14,042 nucleotides of DNA from Bacteroidota bacterium. Lineage in GTDB: Bacteria; Bacteroidota; Bacteroidia; Bacteroidales; Bacteroidaceae. The notes beneath the pieces are model-generated. The model was given only the letters and a program-made list of their open reading frames with translations, was not told the origin of the DNA and made no database searches. Shown here piece after piece: positions 7,304-14,042 of this stretch (position 1 is its first letter; each line of letters begins with the position of its first letter). Made by a program: the position numbers and the translations under genes. The stretch is from NCBI GenBank assembly GCA_023415545.1, contig JAEZKJ010000106.1:1-14042 (forward strand), in the 5' to 3' direction.

Positions 7304-8335
7304 ATGAAACGATTATTTATTTTAGTAGTAGGACTTTTTGTTCTATGCTCTCTGCATGCCCAGAAGCCAACAAAAGTGCTCTTCTATAATCTTGAGAATT
7401 TTTTCGATACCAAGGATGATCCTCAGGTGCGTGACGAGGAGTTCACCCCTGAAGGCGTCAAGCAGTGGAATGATGCCAAATATGCCAAGAAGCTCTCGAA
7501 TATCGAGAAGGTATTCTTCGACATAGCAGCCATGGATCGAAACTACCCGGCAGTCATCGGAGTTTGTGAGGTGGAGAACCGTTCGGTGCTCGAGGATATT
7601 GTATCTACCCGCAAACTGGCACCTGCCTCATACAAAATAGTACACTATGACTCACCCGAGGCTCGTGGCGTTGATGTAGCATTTATGTATCGTCCCGACA
7701 TCTTCAAGATAAAAGGTGAGAAGGCTATCCGTACCATCATACCCGGTAGGCCGGACTTCCGTACACGTGATATCCTTACCATGTGGGGAGATATCCAGGA
7801 TGAACCATTCTTCTTTATGGTAGCACACTGGCCCTCACGTCTTGGTGGTAAAGAGGCCTCTGATCATCTAAGAATGGCAGTGGCCAAACAGATGAAACAT
7901 ATAGCCGACTCGGTACGCAACGATAACCCCTCTATAAAGATTGTCGCTATGGGTGACTTCAACGACGACCCCACGGACGATAGTATAGAAGATGGTTTCG
8001 AGGCAAAAGGAAAAGTTAAGGATGTTGAGAAGGATGACTATTTCGCACCCTTTGCAGCACCTTTTAAAGCAGGATTAGGGACGCTCGCCTATGGTGATGC
8101 ATGGAATCTTTTCGATAATATCATTGTATCGGAAAATCTCCTCAATGCAGGCCTAGGTGAGCTTCGTCTGTTAAAAGAGCCGGGTTCAAAATATTATGGA
8201 AATATCTTCCGTGCACCCTATCTTTTCCAGAAAGAGGGACGTTATAAAGGCTATCCTTTACGCACCTATAGTGGTAACAATTTCCAGGGAGGTTTCTCCG
8301 ATCACCTTCCGGTATATATCTATATTGGAAAATAA
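7304..8335 (+). CDS. Secreted endonuclease/exonuclease/phosphatase (EEP) family enzyme
   Basis: The 343-residue protein has a Sec signal peptide (cleavage after LHA, about residue 19) and then a complete DNase I-like EEP fold. The fold's motifs appear in order: YNLENFFD (N29, E31), GVCEVEN (metal ligand E89), RGVDVAFMYR (R121, D124), VAHWPSR (catalytic-type H175), MGDFND (D218, N220), WNLFDNII (D271), and SDH (D333, H334). EEP enzymes hydrolyse phosphodiester or phosphomonoester bonds using divalent metal. The sequence resembles predicted extracellular nucleases of COG2374. With no lipobox it is probably periplasmic. The operon context beside a non-specific endonuclease suggests it trims imported or surface-generated oligonucleotides, but a phosphatase on other substrates is not excluded. 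ATG 7304 follows the leader motif CCTAAACCATTT. Confidence 0.92.
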   Translation: MKRLFILVVGLFVLCSLHAQKPTKVLFYNLENFFDTKDDPQVRDEEFTPEGVKQWNDAKYAKKLSNIEKVFFDIAAMDRNYPAVIGVCEVENRSVLEDIVSTRKLAPASYKIVHYDSPEARGVDVAFMYRPDIFKIKGEKAIRTIIPGRPDFRTRDILTMWGDIQDEPFFFMVAHWPSRLGGKEASDHLRMAVAKQMKHIADSVRNDNPSIKIVAMGDFNDDPTDDSIEDGFEAKGKVKDVEKDDYFAPFAAPFKAGLGTLAYGDAWNLFDNIIVSENLLNAGLGELRLLKEPGSKYYGNIFRAPYLFQKEGRYKGYPLRTYSGNNFQGGFSDHLPVYIYIGK

Positions 8336-8349
8336 ACTAAACCTATTTT

Positions 8350-10854
8350 ATGAATAAAAAAACTCTATTGACACTGCTTATCTCTCAAGTGGCGCTCTAC
8401 ACTATTGCCCAGAGCAACGACTCTATCCCCTCGGTAATCGATGATGCCATCTTTGCCGAGTTCGATACCGAGAGTTTCAGCAATGCACAAAACATGCCTA
8501 CTTCGCTATCAGCCTCGAAGGATGTTTTCAACAATATCGCCTCTCATAAATTCAGCGAGATGCGCTTCAACCTGCGTGGATATGACTCACAACACTCGGG
8601 TGTGTGGTTGAATGGTATCTATTTCAACGATGCCATGAGCGGCTACTCACCATGGTCACTATGGAGTGGTTTGAATGATGCCACACGTAACCAGCAGACC
8701 TCCTCGGGTATCGTAGCGGGCGACTATGGCGTTGGCACTATCGGTGGAACAACAAATATCATCACCTCACCATCGCAGATGCGCTCGGGCTTAAAAGCCT
8801 CTTTCGTTACAGCCAACTCGATGTACCGTCATCGTGGTATGGTGAGCTATGCATCCGGTCCACTTGACAATGGATGGTCGTATGCCTTCTCACTCTCTAC
8901 TCGTCAGGGAGGTAACGACTATGTACATGGCGTTTTCTATAATGCCTTCGGATATTTCGGCGCTGTGGAGAAGAAGTTCAATGACCAACACCGAATAGGC
9001 CTTACTCTGCTTGGTGCACCAACCCAGCGTGGTACACAGCAGGCAGCAACACAGGAGGCATACGACCTGGTGGGCAACAATTGGTATAACCCAAACTGGG
9101 GATGGCAGTCGGGCAAACGTCGTAACTCACGTGTTCGTAACTATCATGAACCTATAGCCATGTTGAACTGGCGTTACGATATAAGCGACAATACCCAGAT
9201 CGATGCAGCATCCTCTCTACGCTTCGGTAAGAATGGTTACTCATCACTCACCTGGTATGCAGGTAGCGACCCTCGTCCTGACTACTATCGCGGCATGCCA
9301 AGTTTCTATCAAGGCACCGAGACAGGAGCATGGCTGTACGAGGCGTGGAGAAGCAACCAGGATAATATTCGCCATATAAACTGGGACAGATTGTACGATA
9401 TAAACCGTACACAACCTGTCGATGCCGCTCTTGGTGGCCGTCGTGCTGTTAATATGGTTGAGGAGCGTCATGCCGACCAGCTTGACTGGAACTTCTCATC
9501 ACGCATATCACATCTATTTGCCAATAATTCACAACTTACAGCAGGAGTAGGAGTGCGCCGTAACCGTACCTCTTACTATAGTGAGATAAAGGACCTATTG
9601 GGTGGTGACTACTGGTTGGATGTAGATAAGTTTGCCGAACGTGACAATGCCGGGATGAATGAGATACTTTATCAAAACGATATGGATTACTATAGAAAAT
9701 ATGGTCATGCCCGCCCTGCAAAAGTTGGTGACAAGTATAACTATAACTACTATGGTAACCTCTTCAACACAAACCTTTGGGCGCATTACAATTTCCATAT
9801 CGGAGCTGTAGATGTGAACCTTGCCGGTGAAGCAGGCTACAACTCTATCTGGCGTCATGGTCTATGGCAGAAGGGACTCTTCATGGATGACTCACAAGGT
9901 GACTCCGAGAAGGTGAACCACTTCACATATAAGGCAAAGGCCAATTTGAACTGGCGCATCTCATCTGCTCACTCACTGTCGATGAATGTGGCATATATCA
10001 ATCAGGCCCCATATTTCCAGGATGCCTTTGTTTCTGCACGTACACGCAACCAGCTCACTCCAAACCTCACTACCGAGAAGGTGTTGAGCATCGATGGTTC
10101 ATACAACTTCCGTATGGGCGATATACGTGCTCGTGTGACAGGTTACTATAGCAAGTTCAGCGATGGCACGAAGGTTTTGTCATATTATGATGATATCGAG
10201 TCGACCTTTACCAACTTTGCCATGAGCAACATCGGCCGTCAACATTTCGGTCTCGAGGCAGCAGCATCTGTGCCATTATATAAAAACCTTACTCTGAACA
10301 GCGCCTTGAGCATAGGCCAGTACACCTACTCGAACAACCCTGACTATATACAGATTCAGGACAACAGTGGTGACATCATCAGCAAGGGAAAAGTATATTG
10401 GAAAGACAAACGTATAGAGAGCACTCCACAAACTGCCTTCAATGTCGGTCTGTCGTATCGTACACGTAATAATGTATATCTATCTGTCGATGCCAACTAT
10501 TATAACAATATGTATATCTCGATGTCGCCAATCTATCGTACCGACGAAGTGCTTTCATCGAATATGACAGAGCAGGAGATCGAGAATATACGTTCACAGG
10601 AGAAGTTCAATGCTGCCTGGGTGACAAATGCCTCAGTAGGCAAGAGCTGGAATATAGACAAGAAATATACTCTCGGCATGAATCTTGATGTGCGCAATCT
10701 GTTGAACAACCGTAACATCAAGACAGGAGGTTACGAGCAGATCCGTCTTCTTAAGAACAAAGAGGAGAGTATCGTCAAGTACCAGCCATTCGACTCAAAA
10801 TATTTCTATATGTTTGGTACCACATATTACCTAAACCTATATCTACGTTTCTAA
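8350..10854 (+). CDS. Short TonB-dependent outer-membrane receptor
   Basis: The 834-residue protein has a signal peptide (1-20) and a compact plug at about 50-140, with the plug signatures FNLRGYD (73-79), VWLNGIYFND, and a closing GDYGVGTIGGTTNIIT. A long run of barrel strands follows, ending in a typical terminal strand YLNLYLRF. It is shorter than SusC proteins (about 1000 residues) and lacks their N-terminal carboxypeptidase-D-like extension; only about 30 residues precede the plug. No SusD homologue is present. The family imports large or scarce ligands across the outer membrane using TonB/ExbBD energy. Its place between the EEP nuclease (14-bp gap) and the DUF5689-type lipoprotein (22-bp gap) suggests that nucleic-acid fragments or their phosphorus-containing products are the cargo; this is inference. 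Confidence 0.88.
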   Translation: MNKKTLLTLLISQVALYTIAQSNDSIPSVIDDAIFAEFDTESFSNAQNMPTSLSASKDVFNNIASHKFSEMRFNLRGYDSQHSGVWLNGIYFNDAMSGYSPWSLWSGLNDATRNQQTSSGIVAGDYGVGTIGGTTNIITSPSQMRSGLKASFVTANSMYRHRGMVSYASGPLDNGWSYAFSLSTRQGGNDYVHGVFYNAFGYFGAVEKKFNDQHRIGLTLLGAPTQRGTQQAATQEAYDLVGNNWYNPNWGWQSGKRRNSRVRNYHEPIAMLNWRYDISDNTQIDAASSLRFGKNGYSSLTWYAGSDPRPDYYRGMPSFYQGTETGAWLYEAWRSNQDNIRHINWDRLYDINRTQPVDAALGGRRAVNMVEERHADQLDWNFSSRISHLFANNSQLTAGVGVRRNRTSYYSEIKDLLGGDYWLDVDKFAERDNAGMNEILYQNDMDYYRKYGHARPAKVGDKYNYNYYGNLFNTNLWAHYNFHIGAVDVNLAGEAGYNSIWRHGLWQKGLFMDDSQGDSEKVNHFTYKAKANLNWRISSAHSLSMNVAYINQAPYFQDAFVSARTRNQLTPNLTTEKVLSIDGSYNFRMGDIRARVTGYYSKFSDGTKVLSYYDDIESTFTNFAMSNIGRQHFGLEAAASVPLYKNLTLNSALSIGQYTYSNNPDYIQIQDNSGDIISKGKVYWKDKRIESTPQTAFNVGLSYRTRNNVYLSVDANYYNNMYISMSPIYRTDEVLSSNMTEQEIENIRSQEKFNAAWVTNASVGKSWNIDKKYTLGMNLDVRNLLNNRNIKTGGYEQIRLLKNKEESIVKYQPFDSKYFYMFGTTYYLNLYLRF

Positions 10855-10876
10855 CCTGATATCAATAGACAATGAT

Positions 10877-11872
10877 ATGATAAAGAAGATAACAATATCA
10901 CTAATTGCAGCCCTTTGCTTTACGCTTACAAGCTGCTACAATGATTTCGATGAGCCCTCTCCTGCAAAGGTGTGGAATGAGAGCGATTTCCAAGGCTCGC
11001 AGATTGTCTCCATCAAGTTCCTCAAGAACCTCTTCACCGAGAAGTATGGAACAGGAACTAACTCGCTTGCCCAGACCCTTGTCATCGAGGATGATTATGT
11101 GATAAGCGGTAAGGTCATCTCGAGTGACCAGGCGGGTAATGTATATAAATCGCTTTATATATACGATGAGAAGAGTGAGACAGCTATCGAGCTTAAACTT
11201 AATGTAAACAACTATGTGGAGTATCAGTTGGGTCAAACCATCTTTGTAAAGTGCAAAGGCTTGGCTCTTGGCAACCACCGTTATATGATCTCCCTGGGAG
11301 CAAAGCCAACAGCTAAAGATGTTGCCAATGGCTATGCCAACTCTAACATCGAGGATATCATACAGCTCAATGCACATATCTTCGAGGGAGCAGAGGGAAA
11401 GCTAACAGCAGCCGATACACTTGTTGTAACACCATCGACATACCACACACTTACCGACAATGATCTTGGTCGCCTGGTTCGTTTCGAGGGAATACGTTAC
11501 AACATAGGAAACCTCGATGGTGACACCTATCCCTACTATCTCGAGGTACTTTACCCAAATAACAGCACTACCGGAGTATATACCAACAAATATTTCGAGC
11601 AGGAGGGGTTGACACCAACCTATGCATATAGCTATAACAACCAGCGTTATTATGGCTCCTCATGGTTTGGTTACCCTGATGCAGGTCAGAATAAGGTAGG
11701 CAACTATATTGTACGTGTAAGCGGTTACTCCAACTTCTCACTACAGCCATTACCGAGGGCCGGAGCAGAGGGAGATATAACAGCCATCTATACCAAATAT
11801 TCAGCCAAAAGTGGTAACCATATCAGTTACCAACTTCTGTTGAACAGTTACGCTGATATTCAGGGCTTTTAA
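10877..11872 (+). CDS. DUF5689-type surface lipoprotein with OB-fold-like region
   Basis: The 331-residue protein has a short lipoprotein signal with lipobox LTSC (C20), followed by YNDFDE, an acidic surface-export-like stretch. Residues about 75-165 (VISGKVISSDQAGNVYKSLYIYDE ... AIELKL ... YQLGQTIFVKCKGL) show the alternating beta pattern of an OB-fold, as in DUF5689 proteins of Bacteroidetes. The C-terminal half is rich in Tyr, Gly and Asn. Many OB-folds bind oligonucleotides, and similar modules accompany extracellular EEP nucleases. It may therefore be the capture partner of the adjacent TonB receptor, in the place a SusD would occupy. That role is inferred. It is the last gene of the operon, with a terminator 23 bases after its stop. 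Confidence 0.8.
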   Translation: MIKKITISLIAALCFTLTSCYNDFDEPSPAKVWNESDFQGSQIVSIKFLKNLFTEKYGTGTNSLAQTLVIEDDYVISGKVISSDQAGNVYKSLYIYDEKSETAIELKLNVNNYVEYQLGQTIFVKCKGLALGNHRYMISLGAKPTAKDVANGYANSNIEDIIQLNAHIFEGAEGKLTAADTLVVTPSTYHTLTDNDLGRLVRFEGIRYNIGNLDGDTYPYYLEVLYPNNSTTGVYTNKYFEQEGLTPTYAYSYNNQRYYGSSWFGYPDAGQNKVGNYIVRVSGYSNFSLQPLPRAGAEGDITAIYTKYSAKSGNHISYQLLLNSYADIQGF

Positions 11873-11895
11873 TGCAAAAAAATGGCTCTGCAGAT

Positions 11896-11927
11896 ATCCG
11901 GGGAGGTTTTCTCCCCGGATTTTTTTT
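11896..11927 (+). terminator. Terminator of the five-gene operon
   Basis: A perfect GC-rich 10-bp stem, ATCCGGGGAG (11896-11905) and CTCCCCGGAT (11911-11920), with a five-base GTTTT loop, is followed by T 11920-11927. This is a strong rho-independent terminator. Confidence 0.93.
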
Positions 11928-11946
11928 GAAAAAAATGAGCATATCG

Positions 11947-11977
11947 CTTGTCAGTTTAAAAAAAATGTCTACCTTTG
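11947..11977 (+). promoter_or_regulatory. Promoter of the three-gene tRNA-Pro cluster
   Basis: CTTG (11947-11950), a 19-bp spacer with the tract GTTTAAAAAAAA, and TACCTTTG (11970-11977) match the Bacteroidetes consensus with one mismatch. The first tRNA begins only 16 bases after the -7 element. It closely resembles the promoter at 865-895. Confidence 0.75.
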
Positions 11978-11993
11978 CAACCGTTAAAGCCGA

Positions 11994-12068
11994 CGGGGTG
12001 TAGCGCAGTCCGGTTAGCGCACCTGCTTTGGGAGCAGGGGGTCCCAGGTTCGAATCCTGGTACCCCGA
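11994..12068 (+). tRNA. tRNA-Pro (anticodon UGG), copy 2
   Basis: This is a 75-nt cloverleaf identical to the gene at 944, with anticodon loop TTTGGGA. It is first in a cluster of three; a 36-base spacer separates it from copy 3. CCA is not encoded. Confidence 0.97.
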
Positions 12069-12104
12069 CGAACAGCCCTTAACGATTAAAAGATAGATAC
12101 TCTT

Positions 12105-12179
12105 CGGGGTGTAGCGCAGTCCGGTTAGCGCACCTGCTTTGGGAGCAGGGGGTCCCAGGTTCGAATCCTGGTACCCCGA
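12105..12179 (+). tRNA. tRNA-Pro (anticodon UGG), copy 3
   Basis: This is a 75-nt cloverleaf identical to the other three. It is the middle gene of the cluster, 15 bases before copy 4, with no promoter of its own visible in the 36-base upstream spacer, so it is presumably co-transcribed. Confidence 0.97.
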
Positions 12180-12194
12180 CAGAAGAGAGGAAGA

Positions 12195-12269
12195 CGGGGT
12201 GTAGCGCAGTCCGGTTAGCGCACCTGCTTTGGGAGCAGGGGGTCCCAGGTTCGAATCCTGGTACCCCGA
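12195..12269 (+). tRNA. tRNA-Pro (anticodon UGG), copy 4
   Basis: This is a 75-nt cloverleaf identical to the other three. It is the last of the cluster, and its final base (12269) directly abuts the stop codon of the opposing HU-like gene. No intrinsic terminator is seen downstream. Confidence 0.97.
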
Positions 12270-12899
12270 CTACAATAAAGTATAGAGGATATGATTCCTC
12301 ACCCCAATCACCCCAATTCCCGTTTCACTATTTTCCCTGAACTCCACCAACTCCAATTGAGCTTTAGTTTTCGATAGTTTCGTCATATCCATATAATCAC
12401 TTATCTTCATAACCTTATGTTGTGCATCGCTTAAATAGTCGATAGCCAACTTCAGTCTCTGCTCTTTAGTATATGGAGATATACAAAGACGATTCACATT
12501 TCCCCTTGTCAGTGAGCATAAGCTCTCTGTTTTGTTTATAATAGCACGGTCGGCATGATATTTTATATTGTCCACCCCTATGCTGGCACTGTTTCGCTTG
12601 ACGCCGCTTTCATCTATCGAGTCCATCATCTTATCCTTGTGCAGAGCAATCGCTGCATGAAACCTTCCCAGTCCCTCAATATTTACCGCATAACCTTTAG
12701 CCATCTGTGCCGATAGTTGGAAAATCATCCTATCCAACACCTGCATTACTGTACCCTTGCTCACTCCCGATCCCGGGTGAGCTACCATCTCGACAAATTC
12801 ATTTGTAGAAATTGTTCCCACTCTCTCCATTCTGTAGAAACAATCTTCCTCATTTCGCACATTCTTGTTGCGACATTGCTGTTTAATATACTTCGCCAT
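12270..12899 (-). CDS. HU-like DNA-binding protein with C-terminal extension
   Basis: I place the start at ATG 12899 (MAKYIKQQ), giving 209 residues. An earlier ATG at 12926 adds only nine residues unlike the family. Residues about 3-95 fit the Bacteroidetes HU/IHF-like domain: strand (YIKQQCRN), helices (ISTNEFVEMVA, VSKGTVMQVLDRMIFQLSAQMAKG), then YAVNIEGLGRFHAAI, the usual beta-arm lead (G.V.I.GLG.F). A helical segment and a tail (about 150-209; ISDYMDMTKLSKTKAQ ... IGVIGVRNHILY) follow, resembling a small winged helix-turn-helix. This fits the HU-HIG group (HU fused to HTH, Ig or Gly-rich parts), a name recalled from the literature and not searched. A DNA-binding regulator or architectural role is likely. 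Stop TAG (12270-12272) touches the tRNA-Pro gene on the other strand. The gene lies divergent to the unknown gene at 13222, with a 21-bp-periodic array upstream. Confidence 0.8.
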   Translation of the reverse strand: MAKYIKQQCRNKNVRNEEDCFYRMERVGTISTNEFVEMVAHPGSGVSKGTVMQVLDRMIFQLSAQMAKGYAVNIEGLGRFHAAIALHKDKMMDSIDESGVKRNSASIGVDNIKYHADRAIINKTESLCSLTRGNVNRLCISPYTKEQRLKLAIDYLSDAQHKVMKISDYMDMTKLSKTKAQLELVEFRENSETGIGVIGVRNHILYTLL

Positions 12900-12929
12900 A
12901 ATAATAAAAATTAAATGATTAATCAAATA

Positions 12930-13013
12930 AAAAAGTGTAAACCAAACATTGGTTTATATAGATTATATTTTGGTTTATATAGATTAAAGTACAGTTTATA
13001 TAAACCAAACATT
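12930..13013. repeat. Four-unit, 21-bp-periodic array upstream of the HU-like gene
   Basis: Units start at 12930, 12951, 12972 and 12993. The last three begin (G/A)GTTTATATA at exact 21-bp spacing, and units 2 and 3 share GGTTTATATAGATTA. The first and fourth units end in the same 12 bases, AAACCAAACATT, 63 bp apart. Dyads are embedded: AAACCA-N5-TGGTTT (12939-12955) and the perfect palindrome GTTTATATAAAC (12994-13005). A period of 21 bp is two helical turns, so bound proteins would stack on one face, as in operator arrays. It begins 30 bases upstream of the HU-like start codon. An imperfect -7 (AATGTTTG on the minus strand, complement of 12943-12950) lies inside it. Confidence 0.75.
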
Positions 13014-13221
13014 AATTTAAATATATGTAAAAGAAAAGGTAATATTTTTAATAAATATAATTATAAATTATCAGATAATCAAACAATTAAAATATAAATA
13101 TCATCAATTAAAAAAATATTCAATAATTAAAAACAATTTTAATACCTATATTGTTATACTATTGATAACGTGCTTGAAACTAATCAATCACTCTATCAAA
13201 CAATTTAAAAAAAACTATCTT
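13014..13221. other. AT-rich intergenic stretch before the unknown gene
   Basis: About 208 bases, very AT-rich, with runs of A and T and no convincing coding signal, RNA or terminator. A poor -7-like TATATTG at 13147-13153 could serve the gene at 13222. Together with the 21-bp array it makes a 322-base divergent regulatory region between the HU-like gene and its neighbour. Confidence 0.5.
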
Positions 13222-14042
13222 ATGAAAAACAAAGGAAATTTGTTTTTAGATAGCAAGGGTATTTATCATAATACCAAGAGAGTTAATCAATGCAGAGTTT
13301 CAAAAATGTACACTGTTATTCCGATAGCAGCAAGTATAGTTGATCAACTTTGCCAGTATACAATGGAGAGTATAATCAAAGGTGTAGGTGATCGGAATCG
13401 CACGCGTCTATTCGACATTTTCAGGAGGGGTGTCAACGATAGCTATGACAAGGTTTTAAGCAGGTGCATGAGTAAGATTGATGAATATGCTGCAGTATGC
13501 AGATATTTACCTTTTATTCACGACTATGAAAGTTGGTCACCACGTTACCTTACATGTTTATACACTAATTCAATAATATTGGATAGTGGAGATAATGTAG
13601 ATGATGAACCCTCATCGATAGTCAATACAGCCAATGAGATGTTGAATATCTATCATGGAATCCGGCCATTATCCATCAAGGCGTTGATTATCAACAATAC
13701 CGATTCTGTATTGAATCATGTAGTTCACGATGATGGTTCATTCGATGCCCGTAAATGCCTCTACTCGGATGAACGTAGAGTAAACTTTATCATTGAGGGT
13801 GATCCAAGAGATGGTTACAATAAAAATTACACCATTAATTTGCCACATTATGTACGCCGAGTATTGATATCGGCCACGGTTGTGAATTATACCCCTACCA
13901 CACAGTTTGGCATAAGTGACAGGAGAAACTGCAGAGATATTCGACTCTTTTTCCCCGATATCATTTCATGCAAAGAAGATGTTGTAGTGAGTGATGAAGC
14001 CCATGGAAATCTTCATCGTATAATTCTTGATATAGATTTCAC
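13222..14042 (+). CDS. Unknown protein, 5' part (runs off the window)
   Basis: The frame is open from ATG 13222 through the last base (273 codons visible), so the gene is partial at its 3' end. I recognise no family. The N-terminus (MKNKGNLFLDSKGIYH) has no signal peptide or transmembrane segment, so the protein is probably cytoplasmic. Residues about 30-95 look helical (IVDQLCQYTMESIIKG, RTRLFDIFRRGVNDSYDKVL), and an acidic patch (DSGDNVDDEP) lies near residue 125. The rest alternates short beta-like stretches (INLPHYVRRVLISATVVNYTP, RDIRLFFPDII). The sustained open frame and protein-like composition support a real gene. It is divergent from the HU-like gene and shares the 12900-13221 regulatory region with it. 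No function is proposed. Confidence 0.75.
   Translation, partial: MKNKGNLFLDSKGIYHNTKRVNQCRVSKMYTVIPIAASIVDQLCQYTMESIIKGVGDRNRTRLFDIFRRGVNDSYDKVLSRCMSKIDEYAAVCRYLPFIHDYESWSPRYLTCLYTNSIILDSGDNVDDEPSSIVNTANEMLNIYHGIRPLSIKALIINNTDSVLNHVVHDDGSFDARKCLYSDERRVNFIIEGDPRDGYNKNYTINLPHYVRRVLISATVVNYTPTTQFGISDRRNCRDIRLFFPDIISCKEDVVVSDEAHGNLHRIILDIDF

Noticed and set aside
10901..11377. A 158-codon minus-strand open frame
   Set aside because: It is antisense to the well-supported DUF5689-type lipoprotein and has no signal, family resemblance or promoter.
11994..12269. Regular repeats that could suggest a CRISPR array
   Set aside because: The repeats are 75 nt and fold as complete tRNA-Pro cloverleaves. 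Spacers are 36 and 15 bases and uneven.
12915..13097. A 60-codon plus-strand frame with a 7-residue repeat (GLYRLYF, GLYRLKY, SLYKPNI)
   Set aside because: The peptide repeat is only the 21-bp DNA array read in frame. The rest is low-complexity AT-rich sequence without a start signal.

Overview
The window looks like chromosomal DNA of a Bacteroidales bacterium, probably a gut or other host-associated member. The evidence is the promoter style (TTTG, about 19 bp, TAnnTTTG), weak Shine-Dalgarno signals, Bacteroidetes surface lipoproteins with acidic residues after the lipid cysteine, BACON-type domains, a GH95 fucosidase-type enzyme, a TonB-dependent receptor and a DUF5689-type lipoprotein. TGA is an ordinary stop here. 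Family names come from reading the translations; no database search was run.

Left part (1-1063): the 3' end of an outer-membrane beta-barrel gene that is interrupted by an in-frame TGA shortly before its normal C-terminal strand; a terminator; then a single tRNA-Pro(UGG) with its own promoter and an 18-bp perfect terminator hairpin. Next (1064-3617) is a stand-alone secreted GH95 glycoside hydrolase with its own strong terminator. A 229-residue single-pass membrane protein of unknown function follows (3686-4375).

Centre (4409-11927): one promoter, five tightly spaced genes and one terminator. The genes encode a BACON-containing surface lipoprotein, a lipoprotein DNA/RNA non-specific endonuclease (DRGH type), a secreted endonuclease/exonuclease/phosphatase enzyme, a short TonB-dependent receptor without a SusD partner, and an OB-fold-like DUF5689-type lipoprotein. 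Read together, they suggest a cell-surface system that cuts extracellular nucleic acid and imports the products, built on a plan different from the classical SusC/SusD loci.

Right part (11947-14042): three further tRNA-Pro(UGG) genes, identical to the first, under a promoter closely resembling that of the first. They run head-on, with no gap, into an oppositely oriented HU-like DNA-binding protein gene with a C-terminal extension. Upstream of that gene is an AT-rich region carrying an array with exact 21-bp periodicity. Divergent from it is a large unidentified cytoplasmic-looking protein that runs off the window. This right end has the feel of an accessory region next to tRNA genes.
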